32,612 nucleotides of DNA from the NCBI GenBank assembly GCA_043801935.1, contig JAZDLO010000229.1:1-32612 (forward strand). The letters are read 5' to 3'. The first letter of the stretch is position 1. Every line of letters begins with the position of its first letter. Shown here one piece after another: positions 1 to 7,461 of this stretch. The stretch is from JAZDLO01 sp043801935. Its GTDB lineage: Bacteria; Actinomycetota; Thermoleophilia; RBG-16-64-13. Both the position numbers and the translations under genes were made by a program. Below the pieces are notes generated by a model, which searched no databases, was not told the origin of the DNA, and saw only the letters and a list, made by a program, of their open reading frames with translations.

Positions 1-9
1 CGCCCTCCC

Positions 10-333
10 TCACGAACCCTCCAGTCGCCCCAATCCGTATTCGAAGCATTCTCGCAACCGGTCCTCAAGGTCTTCATACGCAGGCAGAGCGCGGCTGCCC
101 TTCACCCGGTGCCGCAGGTCTTGTTCCACCTGGCCGGCCAAGTGCGTGGTCTCATCGTCGAGCCGGCGCATGAACTCCTCCGGACCCAGCTGCGACAACA
201 GAGCAGAGAGGTATTCGTGGCTGGCGGCGAAAGCCTCGGTAGGATCCGCGATGGCAGGCGACTCCAGCTCCAAGAAATAGGCGGTGAAGGTCCGCTTGAA
301 GACCAACCGCAGTGCTTGCAGAGTCGGAGCCAC
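10..333 (-). CDS. Hypothetical protein, 107 aa
   Basis: I do not recognise this family. The protein is small, soluble and rich in charged residues. It has no signal peptide or membrane segment and looks mostly alpha-helical, with a long charged helix around residues 55-75 and a C-terminal DLEDRLRECFEYGLGRLE stretch. The GTG start at 333 is supported by an AAGGGG Shine-Dalgarno about 7 nt upstream. It lies 71 nt downstream of another unrecognised minus-strand gene (405-878), so the two may be cotranscribed. Codon use matches its neighbours. Overlapping reading frames on both strands look like shadows. Confidence that it is a gene is moderate; function is unknown. Confidence 0.55.
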   Translation of the reverse strand: MAPTLQALRLVFKRTFTAYFLELESPAIADPTEAFAASHEYLSALLSQLGPEEFMRRLDDETTHLAGQVEQDLRHRVKGSRALPAYEDLEDRLRECFEYGLGRLEGS

Positions 334-404
334 AGGCGAACCCCTTGCGATGAGGCTGAGCGTGACCGGTCGGTCAAAGCAGTGGGGTCGAGAGCCCGAC
401 CGCC

Positions 405-878
405 TCAGCGGGTGTATGCCACCTCACGCCACGAAGGATGGGGCGGTGGTCCTATCTGCCGAGAGCGGTGGCCGGTGGGGAAGTACACGAACTCACCCGA
501 CTCCTCGTCGAAGGCCACCTCGAGCTGCCCGTCGATGAGCCGAAGATCGAGCCACGCGCTTCGGAACACGAGCTCTCGCAGCCAGTACACCAAGCATTCA
601 CCATGCAGGGTGAGCACCTCGTCACCGCGCTGGAGAAGATACTCGCCCAGGAGGCTCACCGGGAATTCGATACCGCCCCCGGCTACCAGCTGGACCAGAT
701 CGGCGCATTCGTCATGAAGCAGCATGCCCGGATCGACGAGACCCAACTCCACGGCGGCCATCTCGACACGTTGAGAGAAATCCACGCTGTTGAACCCATA
801 CCGGAAGCTCCGGAACTCAAGGATGTAATCCTCGCCGGAAGAGTAGTTAGGGTGGGTATGTCGATTCTCGGGCGTCAT
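405..878 (-). CDS. Hypothetical protein, 157 aa
   Basis: Unrecognised soluble protein with mixed alpha/beta character, acidic, and no signal peptide or membrane helix. The ATG at 878 is preferred because AGGGG lies 6 nt upstream; a second in-frame ATG at 884 sits directly against that SD and is less likely. The frame is open much further upstream, but that part is low-complexity antisense of the lipoprotein gene and is not believable. A competing plus-strand frame over the same bases has a less protein-like composition. The gene is divergent from the lipoprotein operon, with a 114-nt gap, and may be cotranscribed with the 10-333 gene. Confidence 0.6.
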   Translation of the reverse strand: MTPENRHTHPNYSSGEDYILEFRSFRYGFNSVDFSQRVEMAAVELGLVDPGMLLHDECADLVQLVAGGGIEFPVSLLGEYLLQRGDEVLTLHGECLVYWLRELVFRSAWLDLRLIDGQLEVAFDEESGEFVYFPTGHRSRQIGPPPHPSWREVAYTR

Positions 879-992
879 TGACATCCCCTGAAACGCTCGA
901 CAGACGGCTACCGTTATTATTGTAGCAAGGAGCGGGGCAACTCGTTCGCCATCCCCGCCTCTTGCTTGTGCGAGTCTTGACAAGGACTCATA

Positions 993-1712
993 ATGAAACG
1001 TATGAAAGGTCTTCTTCGCCCTGTCGTGGCGGCTGTCGCCGCCCTGGTCCTCATCCCGGTCCTCGCCGGCCTGGTCGCCTGCGGCGGCGCAAGCGGCAAC
1101 GTCGACCCCCGCACGGTCCTGGCCCAGGCCTCGACAAGCATGAAGAAGATCCAGGGCTTCCACTTCGTCTACGAGGTGCACAAGCCGGCTTCCGCCAAGC
1201 CCGGCACCGGTCTGGAGATCGGGCGCATCAGCGGCGACGTGAACTCCCAGGGCAGCATGCAAGCCACCATCGACGTGACCCAGGGCGGCATCCCCCTGCA
1301 ACTCAAGTTCGTGGCCGTGGGCGACACCCACTACATCCAGGACCCGCTGTCGCAGAAATGGCAGTCCATCGCTGCCAAAGACAGTCCGGTGGGCAGCCTC
1401 AGCCTGAGCGCCGGGACCATCCAGATCCTCGACCGCATCACCGACACCGCATACGAAGGCGAGGAGAGCAAGGGGGGCGCGAAGACCTACCATATCTCCG
1501 GCAGGGTGGCGGCAGAAGAAGTGGCTGCGATCGCCGGGGCTGTGGACACCACCGACACTTTCCCCACCGATATCTGGGTGGGCGTGGGCGATAGCTTGGT
1601 TTACGAGGTCGACATCGCCGGAGCCGCGACCCCCAACGAGGTTCCCGAGATCTGGCGAAGCATCATCCTCTCCAACCTTGACACCTACGTAGACATCGAG
1701 GCGCCCCAATAG
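993..1712 (+). CDS. LppX/LprAFG-family lipoprotein (LprG-like), 239 aa
   Basis: Predicted secreted lipoprotein of the LppX_LprAFG family, which carries acylated lipids in a hydrophobic pocket between the membrane and the outer envelope. The N-terminus has basic KRMK residues, a hydrophobic stretch (about 8-26) and a lipobox LVAC with the lipidated cysteine at 30. The rest reads like the family's beta-sheet half-barrel, including the GDTHYIQDPLSQKW and PTDIWVGVGD stretches. The ATG at 993 has AAGGA 6 nt upstream. The MFS transporter gene starts 2 nt after the stop. In mycobacteria LprG is likewise encoded next to the MFS transporter P55 (Rv1410c), so shared function in lipid or triacylglycerol export is likely. 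Family call is good; the substrate is inferred. Confidence 0.8.
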   Translation: MKRMKGLLRPVVAAVAALVLIPVLAGLVACGGASGNVDPRTVLAQASTSMKKIQGFHFVYEVHKPASAKPGTGLEIGRISGDVNSQGSMQATIDVTQGGIPLQLKFVAVGDTHYIQDPLSQKWQSIAAKDSPVGSLSLSAGTIQILDRITDTAYEGEESKGGAKTYHISGRVAAEEVAAIAGAVDTTDTFPTDIWVGVGDSLVYEVDIAGAATPNEVPEIWRSIILSNLDTYVDIEAPQ

Positions 1713-1714
1713 CC

Positions 1715-3337
1715 GTGGCGCGGCAGACGGCCATGAGTGAGGCCGTGGTCCCAAGAGTCCCCCGCCGGGCTATTCTCGTCATGGTGGCGCTGTGCGCTGC
1801 TGTCTTCGTAGCCGCTCTCGATCAGACCATGGTCCTCACGGTCATGCCCTCGATCATGCGCTCGCTTTACATCAGCGTGCGCGATATCAACGACGCCGGA
1901 TGGATCATCACGGGCTACCTGCTGGGCTATACCGTGGCCATGCCCCTGTTCGGGCGTCTGGCTGACGTGTGGGGGCGGCGCCCCATGACCGTCGTGGCTC
2001 TGCTGCTCTTCCTGGTGGGAAGCGCCTTCTGCGCGTTCCTTGCCCGCCTCGACCTGTTCGTGGCGGCTCGCGTGGTCCAGGCGGCAGGCGGTGGGGCGTT
2101 GGTACCCATCGCCATGGCCGCCGGCGCCCATATGTTTCCGCCGGGCCGGCGAGCATTGGTGCTCGGCATCATCGGAGGCGCCGCGGAGGCCGGAGGAGTG
2201 CTCGGCCCCATCTACGGCGCTGGGCTCGCCACGCTATGGAGCTGGCGCCTTATCTTCCTGGTGAATGTGCCCCTGTGTCTGTTCTTGATCGCCGTCTGCT
2301 GGCGCCTCATGCGGCCGACAGCGATCCGCGTGTCGCCAGAAGTCGCGGACGAAGCGGCGGACCTTGAACCCGCAAGCAATGGTGGGAAAACGCGCTGGTG
2401 GCAGCGAGGGCGAGTCGACTACGCCGGGGCGGCCCTGATGGCTCTTGCCTTGGCCGGTGTCACCATCGGTCTGGGCACGGGCACTCAAACCGTGCAGAGC
2501 ACGACTCAGGCCGCCTCGACCGCGGTCAGATGGCCTTGGCTCGCGCTCAGCGCCGTGGCTTTCGTCGCCTTCGTCCTCTTCGAGCGCCGCCACCAGCGGC
2601 CCCTCATCCGCCTGGACTTCTTCAAGCGGCCCGCCTTTGCTGCCGCCAATTTCGCCCATCTCCTCGTGGGCGCTGCCCTGATCATAGGCATGGTGGAGAT
2701 CCCGCTCTACGCCTACACGCTTTTCGACATGACCGAGATCCAAGGCGGTCTACTCCTCATCCGCCTGACTCTCATGATACCGGTGGGGGCTGTCGTGGGA
2801 GGGTGGCTGGCCGACCTCGTCGGGTACCGGATAACTGCCGTGCTGGGATTCCTCATCGCCTGCGGTGGTTATGTTCTGGTCAGCCGCTGGCCGCTCGACC
2901 CGGCGGGGTTCACCATGACGAGGGATCTGATGATCAGCGGCCTGGGATTCGGTCTCGTTATCGGTCCCATCGGCGCCAGTGTGATCTCCTCGGCTGGATC
3001 CAAGTGGATGGCGACCGGATCGGCGCTGGTGACAGTCTCCCGGATGGTGGGCATGGTCGTAGGTCTCTCCGCCCTGAGCTCCTGGGGCGTGCGCCGCTTC
3101 AACGCGCTCGCCGCCAACATCACTACTCCGATCTTGAGGCCGTCCGGCCTGACCGATGCGGAATGGAAGGCTATTCAAGACGCGGCCGCCGCCGCTACGA
3201 AAGACGCGGCCCATACCGTTTTCAGTGAGTTCTTCCTCATCGCCGCGATCGTGATCGGGGTCGCGGTGATACCGGCGCTCTTTTTCTACAAACACAAGGC
3301 CCGGGGGACGAGCCGTCTTCCCTTCATGCCCCACTGA
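1715..3337 (+). CDS. 14-TM MFS transporter, EmrB/QacA (DHA2) type, P55-like
   Basis: Integral membrane transporter of 540 aa. Visible MFS marks are Asp36 in TM1 (ALDQTMV), motif A at about 80-90 (GRLADVWGRRP) and the TM5 antiporter motif C at about 151-168 (GGAAEAGGVLGP), which includes an acidic Glu158. About fourteen hydrophobic helices fit the DHA2 subfamily, with a soluble linker around residues 200-235 and a large extracytoplasmic loop before the last helix. The GTG at 1715 follows the lipoprotein stop by 2 nt; ATG 1733 is an alternative and neither has a strong SD. Partnership with the LprG-like lipoprotein suggests lipid export; a multidrug efflux role cannot be excluded. Confidence 0.85.
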   Translation: MARQTAMSEAVVPRVPRRAILVMVALCAAVFVAALDQTMVLTVMPSIMRSLYISVRDINDAGWIITGYLLGYTVAMPLFGRLADVWGRRPMTVVALLLFLVGSAFCAFLARLDLFVAARVVQAAGGGALVPIAMAAGAHMFPPGRRALVLGIIGGAAEAGGVLGPIYGAGLATLWSWRLIFLVNVPLCLFLIAVCWRLMRPTAIRVSPEVADEAADLEPASNGGKTRWWQRGRVDYAGAALMALALAGVTIGLGTGTQTVQSTTQAASTAVRWPWLALSAVAFVAFVLFERRHQRPLIRLDFFKRPAFAAANFAHLLVGAALIIGMVEIPLYAYTLFDMTEIQGGLLLIRLTLMIPVGAVVGGWLADLVGYRITAVLGFLIACGGYVLVSRWPLDPAGFTMTRDLMISGLGFGLVIGPIGASVISSAGSKWMATGSALVTVSRMVGMVVGLSALSSWGVRRFNALAANITTPILRPSGLTDAEWKAIQDAAAAATKDAAHTVFSEFFLIAAIVIGVAVIPALFFYKHKARGTSRLPFMPH

Positions 3338-3401
3338 CGAGCGAAATGACCGGCAGCCACCTGTACGTGCCGTCCGGCCGGTCCGTGTCCGCAACCTCCG
3401 C

Positions 3402-3407
3402 TAGAAT
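3402..3407 (+). promoter_or_regulatory. Putative -10 element for the OB/HD nuclease gene
   Basis: TAGAAT lies 33 nt upstream of the GTG start at 3441. No clear -35 is visible at the usual spacing. The same hexamer recurs upstream of other transcription units in this window (near 7368, 7428 and 18700). Confidence 0.35.
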
Positions 3408-3440
3408 GTCGGCAGCATAGAGACAGCAAGCGAGGGCGCC

Positions 3441-4505
3441 GTGAACGACGATCAACTTGACCTCGGGACCCCACTCGACCCCGATCCTCCGGCACCGGGT
3501 CCGTCCCCGCGGGTCGCCGTGTGTGATCTGGTGCCCGGCACGCTGGTCGAGGGCGTTTATCTGCTTTCGGGCAAGGAAACCCGGCATACCAAAGCCGGCA
3601 AACCGTTTTTCAAACTCAAGCTCAGCGACCGCACCGGCGTCGTGGAATGCACCGTATGGGAGACCGGGGCGTTGGAGACCGGCGTCAAAGGCGGCGACCT
3701 GGTGCTGGTAACGGCCCGGGTCTCCGAGTATCTGGGCAAACCCCAGCTGGAGGCCTCAGCCGTCGCTCCAGCGCCGCCTGGAGCAGCCACGCCCCGAGAT
3801 TTTCTGCCCTCAACGTACAGGGATATCGAGGAGTTGAAGGGTTTCCTGCAGTTCCACATCGGATCGGTGTACGACCGCGACTACAGCGCTCTCTTGCAGA
3901 TCATCTTCGAAGACGCCGATTTCTTCGCGATCTTCACCACGGCTCCGGCGGCCAAGCTCTACCACCACGCTTATCTTGGTGGGCTCGCGGAGCACACCGT
4001 GGCGGTGGCGGAGATGTGCGACTTCGTGTCCCAGCAGTACAGCAGGGTCGACCGCGATCTGTTGCTCACCGCCGCTCTCCTGCATGACGTCGGTAAGACG
4101 AGGGAGCTCTCGTTCGAGACCGCCATCGATTTCACCGACGGGGGACGTTTCCTGGGTCATGTGATCCAGGGAGTCATGCTGGTGTCTGAGAAGGCTAAGG
4201 GACTGCCCTCGTTCCCCGAGAGCAAACTCCAACAGCTACTGCACTGCGTCGTCAGCCACCACGGAGAGCTGGAGTGGGGTTCGCCGAAACGGCCGAAAAC
4301 GATCGAGGCCCTCATCCTCCACCACGTCGACAATCTCGACGCCAAGGTCAAGGGTTTTCTCGAGATCGTCGAGGGGTCACGCGACGCCCCCTGGACCGAT
4401 CTCCGCAACCTCTTCCGCAGACCGCTGCATGTGCCCCGGGCCACCCACCAAGAAGAGGACTTCCTGCCCCCGCGCGAGGGCGAGCCAGGCGGCTCCGGCT
4501 TCTAG
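3441..4505 (+). CDS. 3'-5' exoribonuclease YhaM-like (OB fold + HD domain)
   Basis: 354-aa protein with an N-terminal OB-fold nucleic-acid-binding region (about 30-110, including KAGKPFFKLKLSDRTGVVECTVWE parts) followed by a metal-dependent HD phosphohydrolase domain (about 170-310). Likely metal ligands are His185, His215-Asp216 in LLHDVGK, His240, His273-His274 and Asp297/Asp300 in HHVDNLD. This architecture matches YhaM/Cbf1, which degrades RNA or single-stranded DNA from the 3' end. It is about 40 aa longer than B. subtilis YhaM because of a Pro-rich N-terminus and a charged C-terminal tail. The GTG at 3441 has AGCGAGGG upstream. It stands alone and converges with the repeat protein gene, sharing a CTAG stop. 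Confidence 0.85.
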   Translation: MNDDQLDLGTPLDPDPPAPGPSPRVAVCDLVPGTLVEGVYLLSGKETRHTKAGKPFFKLKLSDRTGVVECTVWETGALETGVKGGDLVLVTARVSEYLGKPQLEASAVAPAPPGAATPRDFLPSTYRDIEELKGFLQFHIGSVYDRDYSALLQIIFEDADFFAIFTTAPAAKLYHHAYLGGLAEHTVAVAEMCDFVSQQYSRVDRDLLLTAALLHDVGKTRELSFETAIDFTDGGRFLGHVIQGVMLVSEKAKGLPSFPESKLQQLLHCVVSHHGELEWGSPKRPKTIEALILHHVDNLDAKVKGFLEIVEGSRDAPWTDLRNLFRRPLHVPRATHQEEDFLPPREGEPGGSGF

Positions 4506-5842
4506 TCCTCTTCTTCGCGCAGGGTGGTCTCGATGGTCTCGACGATCTCGCTGTCGACGTCGGCCGCGGCCGGACGTTCGGCGGTGGAGTCCGCCGGATC
4601 GCGGCCCAGTAGAGACGCTTCGCCCGTCATCATGGCGTCAAAGGCCTTCGCCTTGAGGCGGCTGCGCGTCATCTCGATGCGATTCCGCATGGCATCATAG
4701 TCCACGCCAAGTTCCAGGGCCGGCTCTTGGCGGACTTCTCCAGCCTCCGCCACATCGAAAGTCGGGAGTGAGTCCACCAAAGGTGCCTCCGACTCCTCCG
4801 CGAGGGACGTCAGCTCCCCGTCCACCAACGGCTCCTCCATCAAAGCCTCCCCGATCGTAGGTTCAGGTATCGGCTCCATAACTACTTCCTCGGCGGCCGC
4901 GACGCCTTCTGCGGCCATGAAGGGTTGCTCGAGTTCCTGCCGGATGCGACGGCGTGTCTCCTCGATGCGAGCCCTCAGATCGTTTGCCGCGACGAGAACG
5001 GCAGGGGATTCCACTTCCGCTGTCGTCGCGAGATCGGAACCGAGATCGGAGCCGAGATCGGGTGCTCCGGCTTCCGTCCCTATCAGCTCGACCTCTGGCT
5101 CCGTCGCTCGGAGCCCGGACGACGTGAGTTCGCGGTCACCCTCGGCGATCGCTTCCGGGGCAACGTAGGGAGCACTGTCCTCGGGAACGAGGGGTAGGAT
5201 CTCGTCAAACCCTTCCTCCTCGCCGGCAAGCGTCGCCGACGGTTGCCAGCCGGCCCCGGGCAATGGCTCTTCGAGCAACTCGGGGGTCATGATGACTTCG
5301 GACTCAGTTGCCACTTGAGCCAAGGCGGCCTCGAACTCGGGGGCTTCGGTGGACGGCGGCTCGGGCTCGGAAACGACCGGAGCCTCCTCGATGACCGGCT
5401 CGTCAAGAGCCGGCTCCTCGACGGTCCCAAACGGCGCTTCCCAAGCAGCTTCGGCTTCGACCGACGGCGCCAAAGGCGCAACCTCGACCTCAGCGACGGG
5501 CTCCGCCTCAGCGACGGGCTCTGCCTCAGCGACAGGCTCGACCGCCGGAGCGACCACGGCCTCGTCGAGCATAGGCTCCGCCTCCGGAGCGGCCTCCACC
5601 TCGGGGGAGACCTCGAGCGCAGGCTCGGGCGCGGCTTGAACCTCGGGCTCGACCGCCACCTCTGGGACGACCGCCGCCACGGGGGTCACGCTCTCGGCCC
5701 AAGGAGCGGCCGCCGGCGCCTCGCCCGGCGACCAGAGTGGCTGAGCAGCTTCTTGTGTCTTCTGAGGTTTCTTCCGGGAGATGAGGAATCCCAGGGCGGC
5801 GCCCAGCGCGCCCCCCAGGAGGAATCTCGCCACGCCACCCAT
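4502..5842 (-). CDS. Membrane-anchored acidic Ala/Glu/Pro-rich repeat protein
   Basis: 446-aa protein of no family I recognise. Residues 4-22 form a Gly/Ala-rich membrane anchor (LLGGALGAALGFLI) followed by a basic SRKK stop-transfer cluster. Then come about 260 residues of acidic, Pro/Ala/Glu-rich, probably disordered chain with tandem repeats (EPVAEA three times near 102-119; DLGS near 262-271). Two similar basic helices occur at about 289-309 (LRARIEETRRRIRQELEQPF) and 385-404 (MRNRIEMTRSRLKAKAFDAM). The ATG at 5842 has a near-perfect AGGAGGGA SD; the frame extends upstream but without support. A scaffold or adaptor role is a guess. Confidence 0.7.
   Translation of the reverse strand: MGGVARFLLGGALGAALGFLISRKKPQKTQEAAQPLWSPGEAPAAAPWAESVTPVAAVVPEVAVEPEVQAAPEPALEVSPEVEAAPEAEPMLDEAVVAPAVEPVAEAEPVAEAEPVAEVEVAPLAPSVEAEAAWEAPFGTVEEPALDEPVIEEAPVVSEPEPPSTEAPEFEAALAQVATESEVIMTPELLEEPLPGAGWQPSATLAGEEEGFDEILPLVPEDSAPYVAPEAIAEGDRELTSSGLRATEPEVELIGTEAGAPDLGSDLGSDLATTAEVESPAVLVAANDLRARIEETRRRIRQELEQPFMAAEGVAAAEEVVMEPIPEPTIGEALMEEPLVDGELTSLAEESEAPLVDSLPTFDVAEAGEVRQEPALELGVDYDAMRNRIEMTRSRLKAKAFDAMMTGEASLLGRDPADSTAERPAAADVDSEIVETIETTLREEED
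5029..5064. repeat. Three tandem 12-bp units inside the acidic protein gene
   Basis: Unit cgagatcgga(a/g)c is repeated three times (5029-5040, 5041-5052, 5053-5064), the last copy diverged. It encodes the DLGSDLGSDL stretch on the minus strand. In-frame units imply slippage-driven length variation. Confidence 0.75.
5488..5541. repeat. Three tandem 18-bp units inside the acidic protein gene
   Basis: Unit cctcagcgacgggctc plus two variable bases is present at 5488-5505, 5506-5523 and 5524-5541 with few differences. It encodes EPVAEA hexapeptides on the minus strand. The period is a multiple of three, so copy number can change without a frameshift. Confidence 0.8.
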
Positions 5843-6002
5843 CGTGATTTCCCTCCTTACGAGCTGTCGATCTACGCTGGTTCCGCTCGACCAGGTTAAT
5901 TCTACCCTTATCACCGCTTATCGCCTGCCCTCTCGCACCGCGACTATCGCAATCCAGGCCATGGTCTTCTATCGGCCGGAATCGCGGAAGCTTGACCCAC
6001 GG

Positions 6003-7358
6003 TCAGGCGTCCTGGCCTTGCGCCCCTCCCCGGCGCAACGCCCTCATCTTCTTCAAGAACTCCTGGATACGAGCCTCATGACCACTGTCAGCGGGGTGGT
6101 AGAACTCACGGTCTTGGAGATCCCTGGGCAAGTGCCGCTGGGCGATGTAGCCCCCGCTGTCATGTGGATACTCATATCCTACTCCATGTCCCAGGCTCTT
6201 GGCTCCAGAGTACCCGGTACTGCGCAAGAATACAGGGGGATGTTGAGCACCGTGCTGCTCAACCTCGTTCAAGGCTGCCTCGATGCCCGCGTAGGAGGCG
6301 TTGGACTTGGGGGCACAGCTGAGATAGGTCACCCCCTGGGCGAGGTTGATGCGGCATTCTGGTAGGCCGACGAACTCGACGGCCCGCGATACGGCCACAG
6401 CCACTTCTAGGGCCCTAGGATCAGCATTGCCCACGTCCTCAGAGGCGAACACGATCAGCCGGCGGGCTATGAACTTGGGGTCCTCGCCACCGGTGAGCAT
6501 GACGGCAAGGTAGTAGAGGGCGGCGTCCGGGTCGGAGCCGCGCAGGCTCTTGATGAAGGCGGAGATCACGTCGTAGTGAGCGTCCGCGCCCTTGTCGTAG
6601 AGCACCAACTTGCGCTGAGCGGCTTCCTGGACCGTGGCCTCGTCCAATCGGGCAAGACCCTTCGATCCGGCGAGCACCAAAGAGCGCTCGAGAATGCTGA
6701 ACGCGCGCCGGGCATCGCCCAAACCGGCTTCCGCAATCAGATCGAGCACGGGGGCGCTCACAGCCGTGCGGCTGTCCGCGAGGCCTGGCGCACCGTCCTG
6801 GCCTCTCAGGGCCCGGTCCAGGAGGGCGCGGATGTCAGTGTTCGCAAGCGGCTGAAACTGGTACAGCTCGCAGCGGGAGATGAGAGCCGGGATGACCTCG
6901 AAATAAGGGTTCTCGGTAGACGCGCCAATCAGCGTGATGATCCCATCCTCGACCGCGTGCAACAGCGCATCCTGCTGAGCCTTGGAGAAGCGGTGGATCT
7001 CATCGATGAAGAGCACAGTCCGCCGGCCGGCCTGAGCCCGCCGGTGTCTGGCTCCTTCGATGACCTTGCGAACCTCGGCCACCCCCGAACTGACGGCCGA
7101 CAACTCCTCGTACGCGGAGCCGGTCTCGGCGGCTACCAAACGGGCGACCGAGGTCTTGCCGGTACCGGGAGGGCCGAAGAAGATCATGGAACTCACCGTG
7201 CCGGTCTCCAAAGCCACGCGCAGGGACGCGCCCTTGCCCAGCAGGTGCTCTTGTCCCACGATGTCGTCCAGACGCCGCGGCCGCATGCGAGCAGCCAGTG
7301 GCGCATTCTCGGAGAGATCGGCCTGCAGACCGGCGCTGAAGAGATCGCCTTCCGTCAT
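6003..7358 (-). CDS. rarA: Replication-associated recombination protein A (AAA+ ATPase)
   Basis: 451-aa AAA+ ATPase of the RarA/MgsA/WRNIP1 family, a clamp-loader relative that acts at stalled replication forks. Walker A is GPPGTGKTS (62-70, Lys68), Walker B is VLFIDE (115-120), sensor 1 lies in GASTENP (145-151) and the arginine finger in ISRCE (160-164). The C-terminal tetramerisation and clamp-loader-like region is complete and ends in the usual EFLKKMRAL stretch. The length is normal. No Shine-Dalgarno precedes ATG 7358; instead TAGAAT sits 7 nt upstream, so the mRNA is probably leaderless. It is divergent from the HNH gene. Confidence 0.95.
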   Translation of the reverse strand: MTEGDLFSAGLQADLSENAPLAARMRPRRLDDIVGQEHLLGKGASLRVALETGTVSSMIFFGPPGTGKTSVARLVAAETGSAYEELSAVSSGVAEVRKVIEGARHRRAQAGRRTVLFIDEIHRFSKAQQDALLHAVEDGIITLIGASTENPYFEVIPALISRCELYQFQPLANTDIRALLDRALRGQDGAPGLADSRTAVSAPVLDLIAEAGLGDARRAFSILERSLVLAGSKGLARLDEATVQEAAQRKLVLYDKGADAHYDVISAFIKSLRGSDPDAALYYLAVMLTGGEDPKFIARRLIVFASEDVGNADPRALEVAVAVSRAVEFVGLPECRINLAQGVTYLSCAPKSNASYAGIEAALNEVEQHGAQHPPVFLRSTGYSGAKSLGHGVGYEYPHDSGGYIAQRHLPRDLQDREFYHPADSGHEARIQEFLKKMRALRRGGAQGQDA

Positions 7359-7365
7359 GCCCAGG

Positions 7366-7371
7366 ATTCTA
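7366..7371 (-). promoter_or_regulatory. -10 element for a leaderless rarA mRNA
   Basis: On the minus strand TAGAAT is preceded by TGC (an extended -10) and followed by 7 nt before the rarA ATG. This puts the transcription start at the A of the start codon. No -35 is recognisable. Confidence 0.5.
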
Positions 7372-7401
7372 GCAGGGTGCGACCTTGGCCGCGGGTGCCA
7401 C

Positions 7402-7431
7402 TTACGAACAGGCGCTCTGATTGGCTAGAAT
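7402..7431 (+). promoter_or_regulatory. Putative promoter of the HNH nuclease gene
   Basis: TAGAAT at 7426-7431 with a weak TTACGA at 7402-7407 (18-nt spacer). The TTG start at 7462 follows 30 nt later with its own SD. It lies back to back with the rarA promoter in a 103-nt intergenic region. Confidence 0.4.
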
Positions 7432-7461
7432 ACACGCGAGCGCCGTGCGAAGGAGGTTCGA

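Noticed and set aside
438..881. Plus-strand open frame of 147 codons over the 405-878 gene
   Set aside because: The minus-strand frame has a good SD at its ATG and a more natural protein composition; the plus frame looks like its antisense shadow.
5488..5541. CRISPR-like short repeats
   Set aside because: The units are directly adjacent with no spacers and encode an in-frame hexapeptide, so this is a coding tandem repeat.
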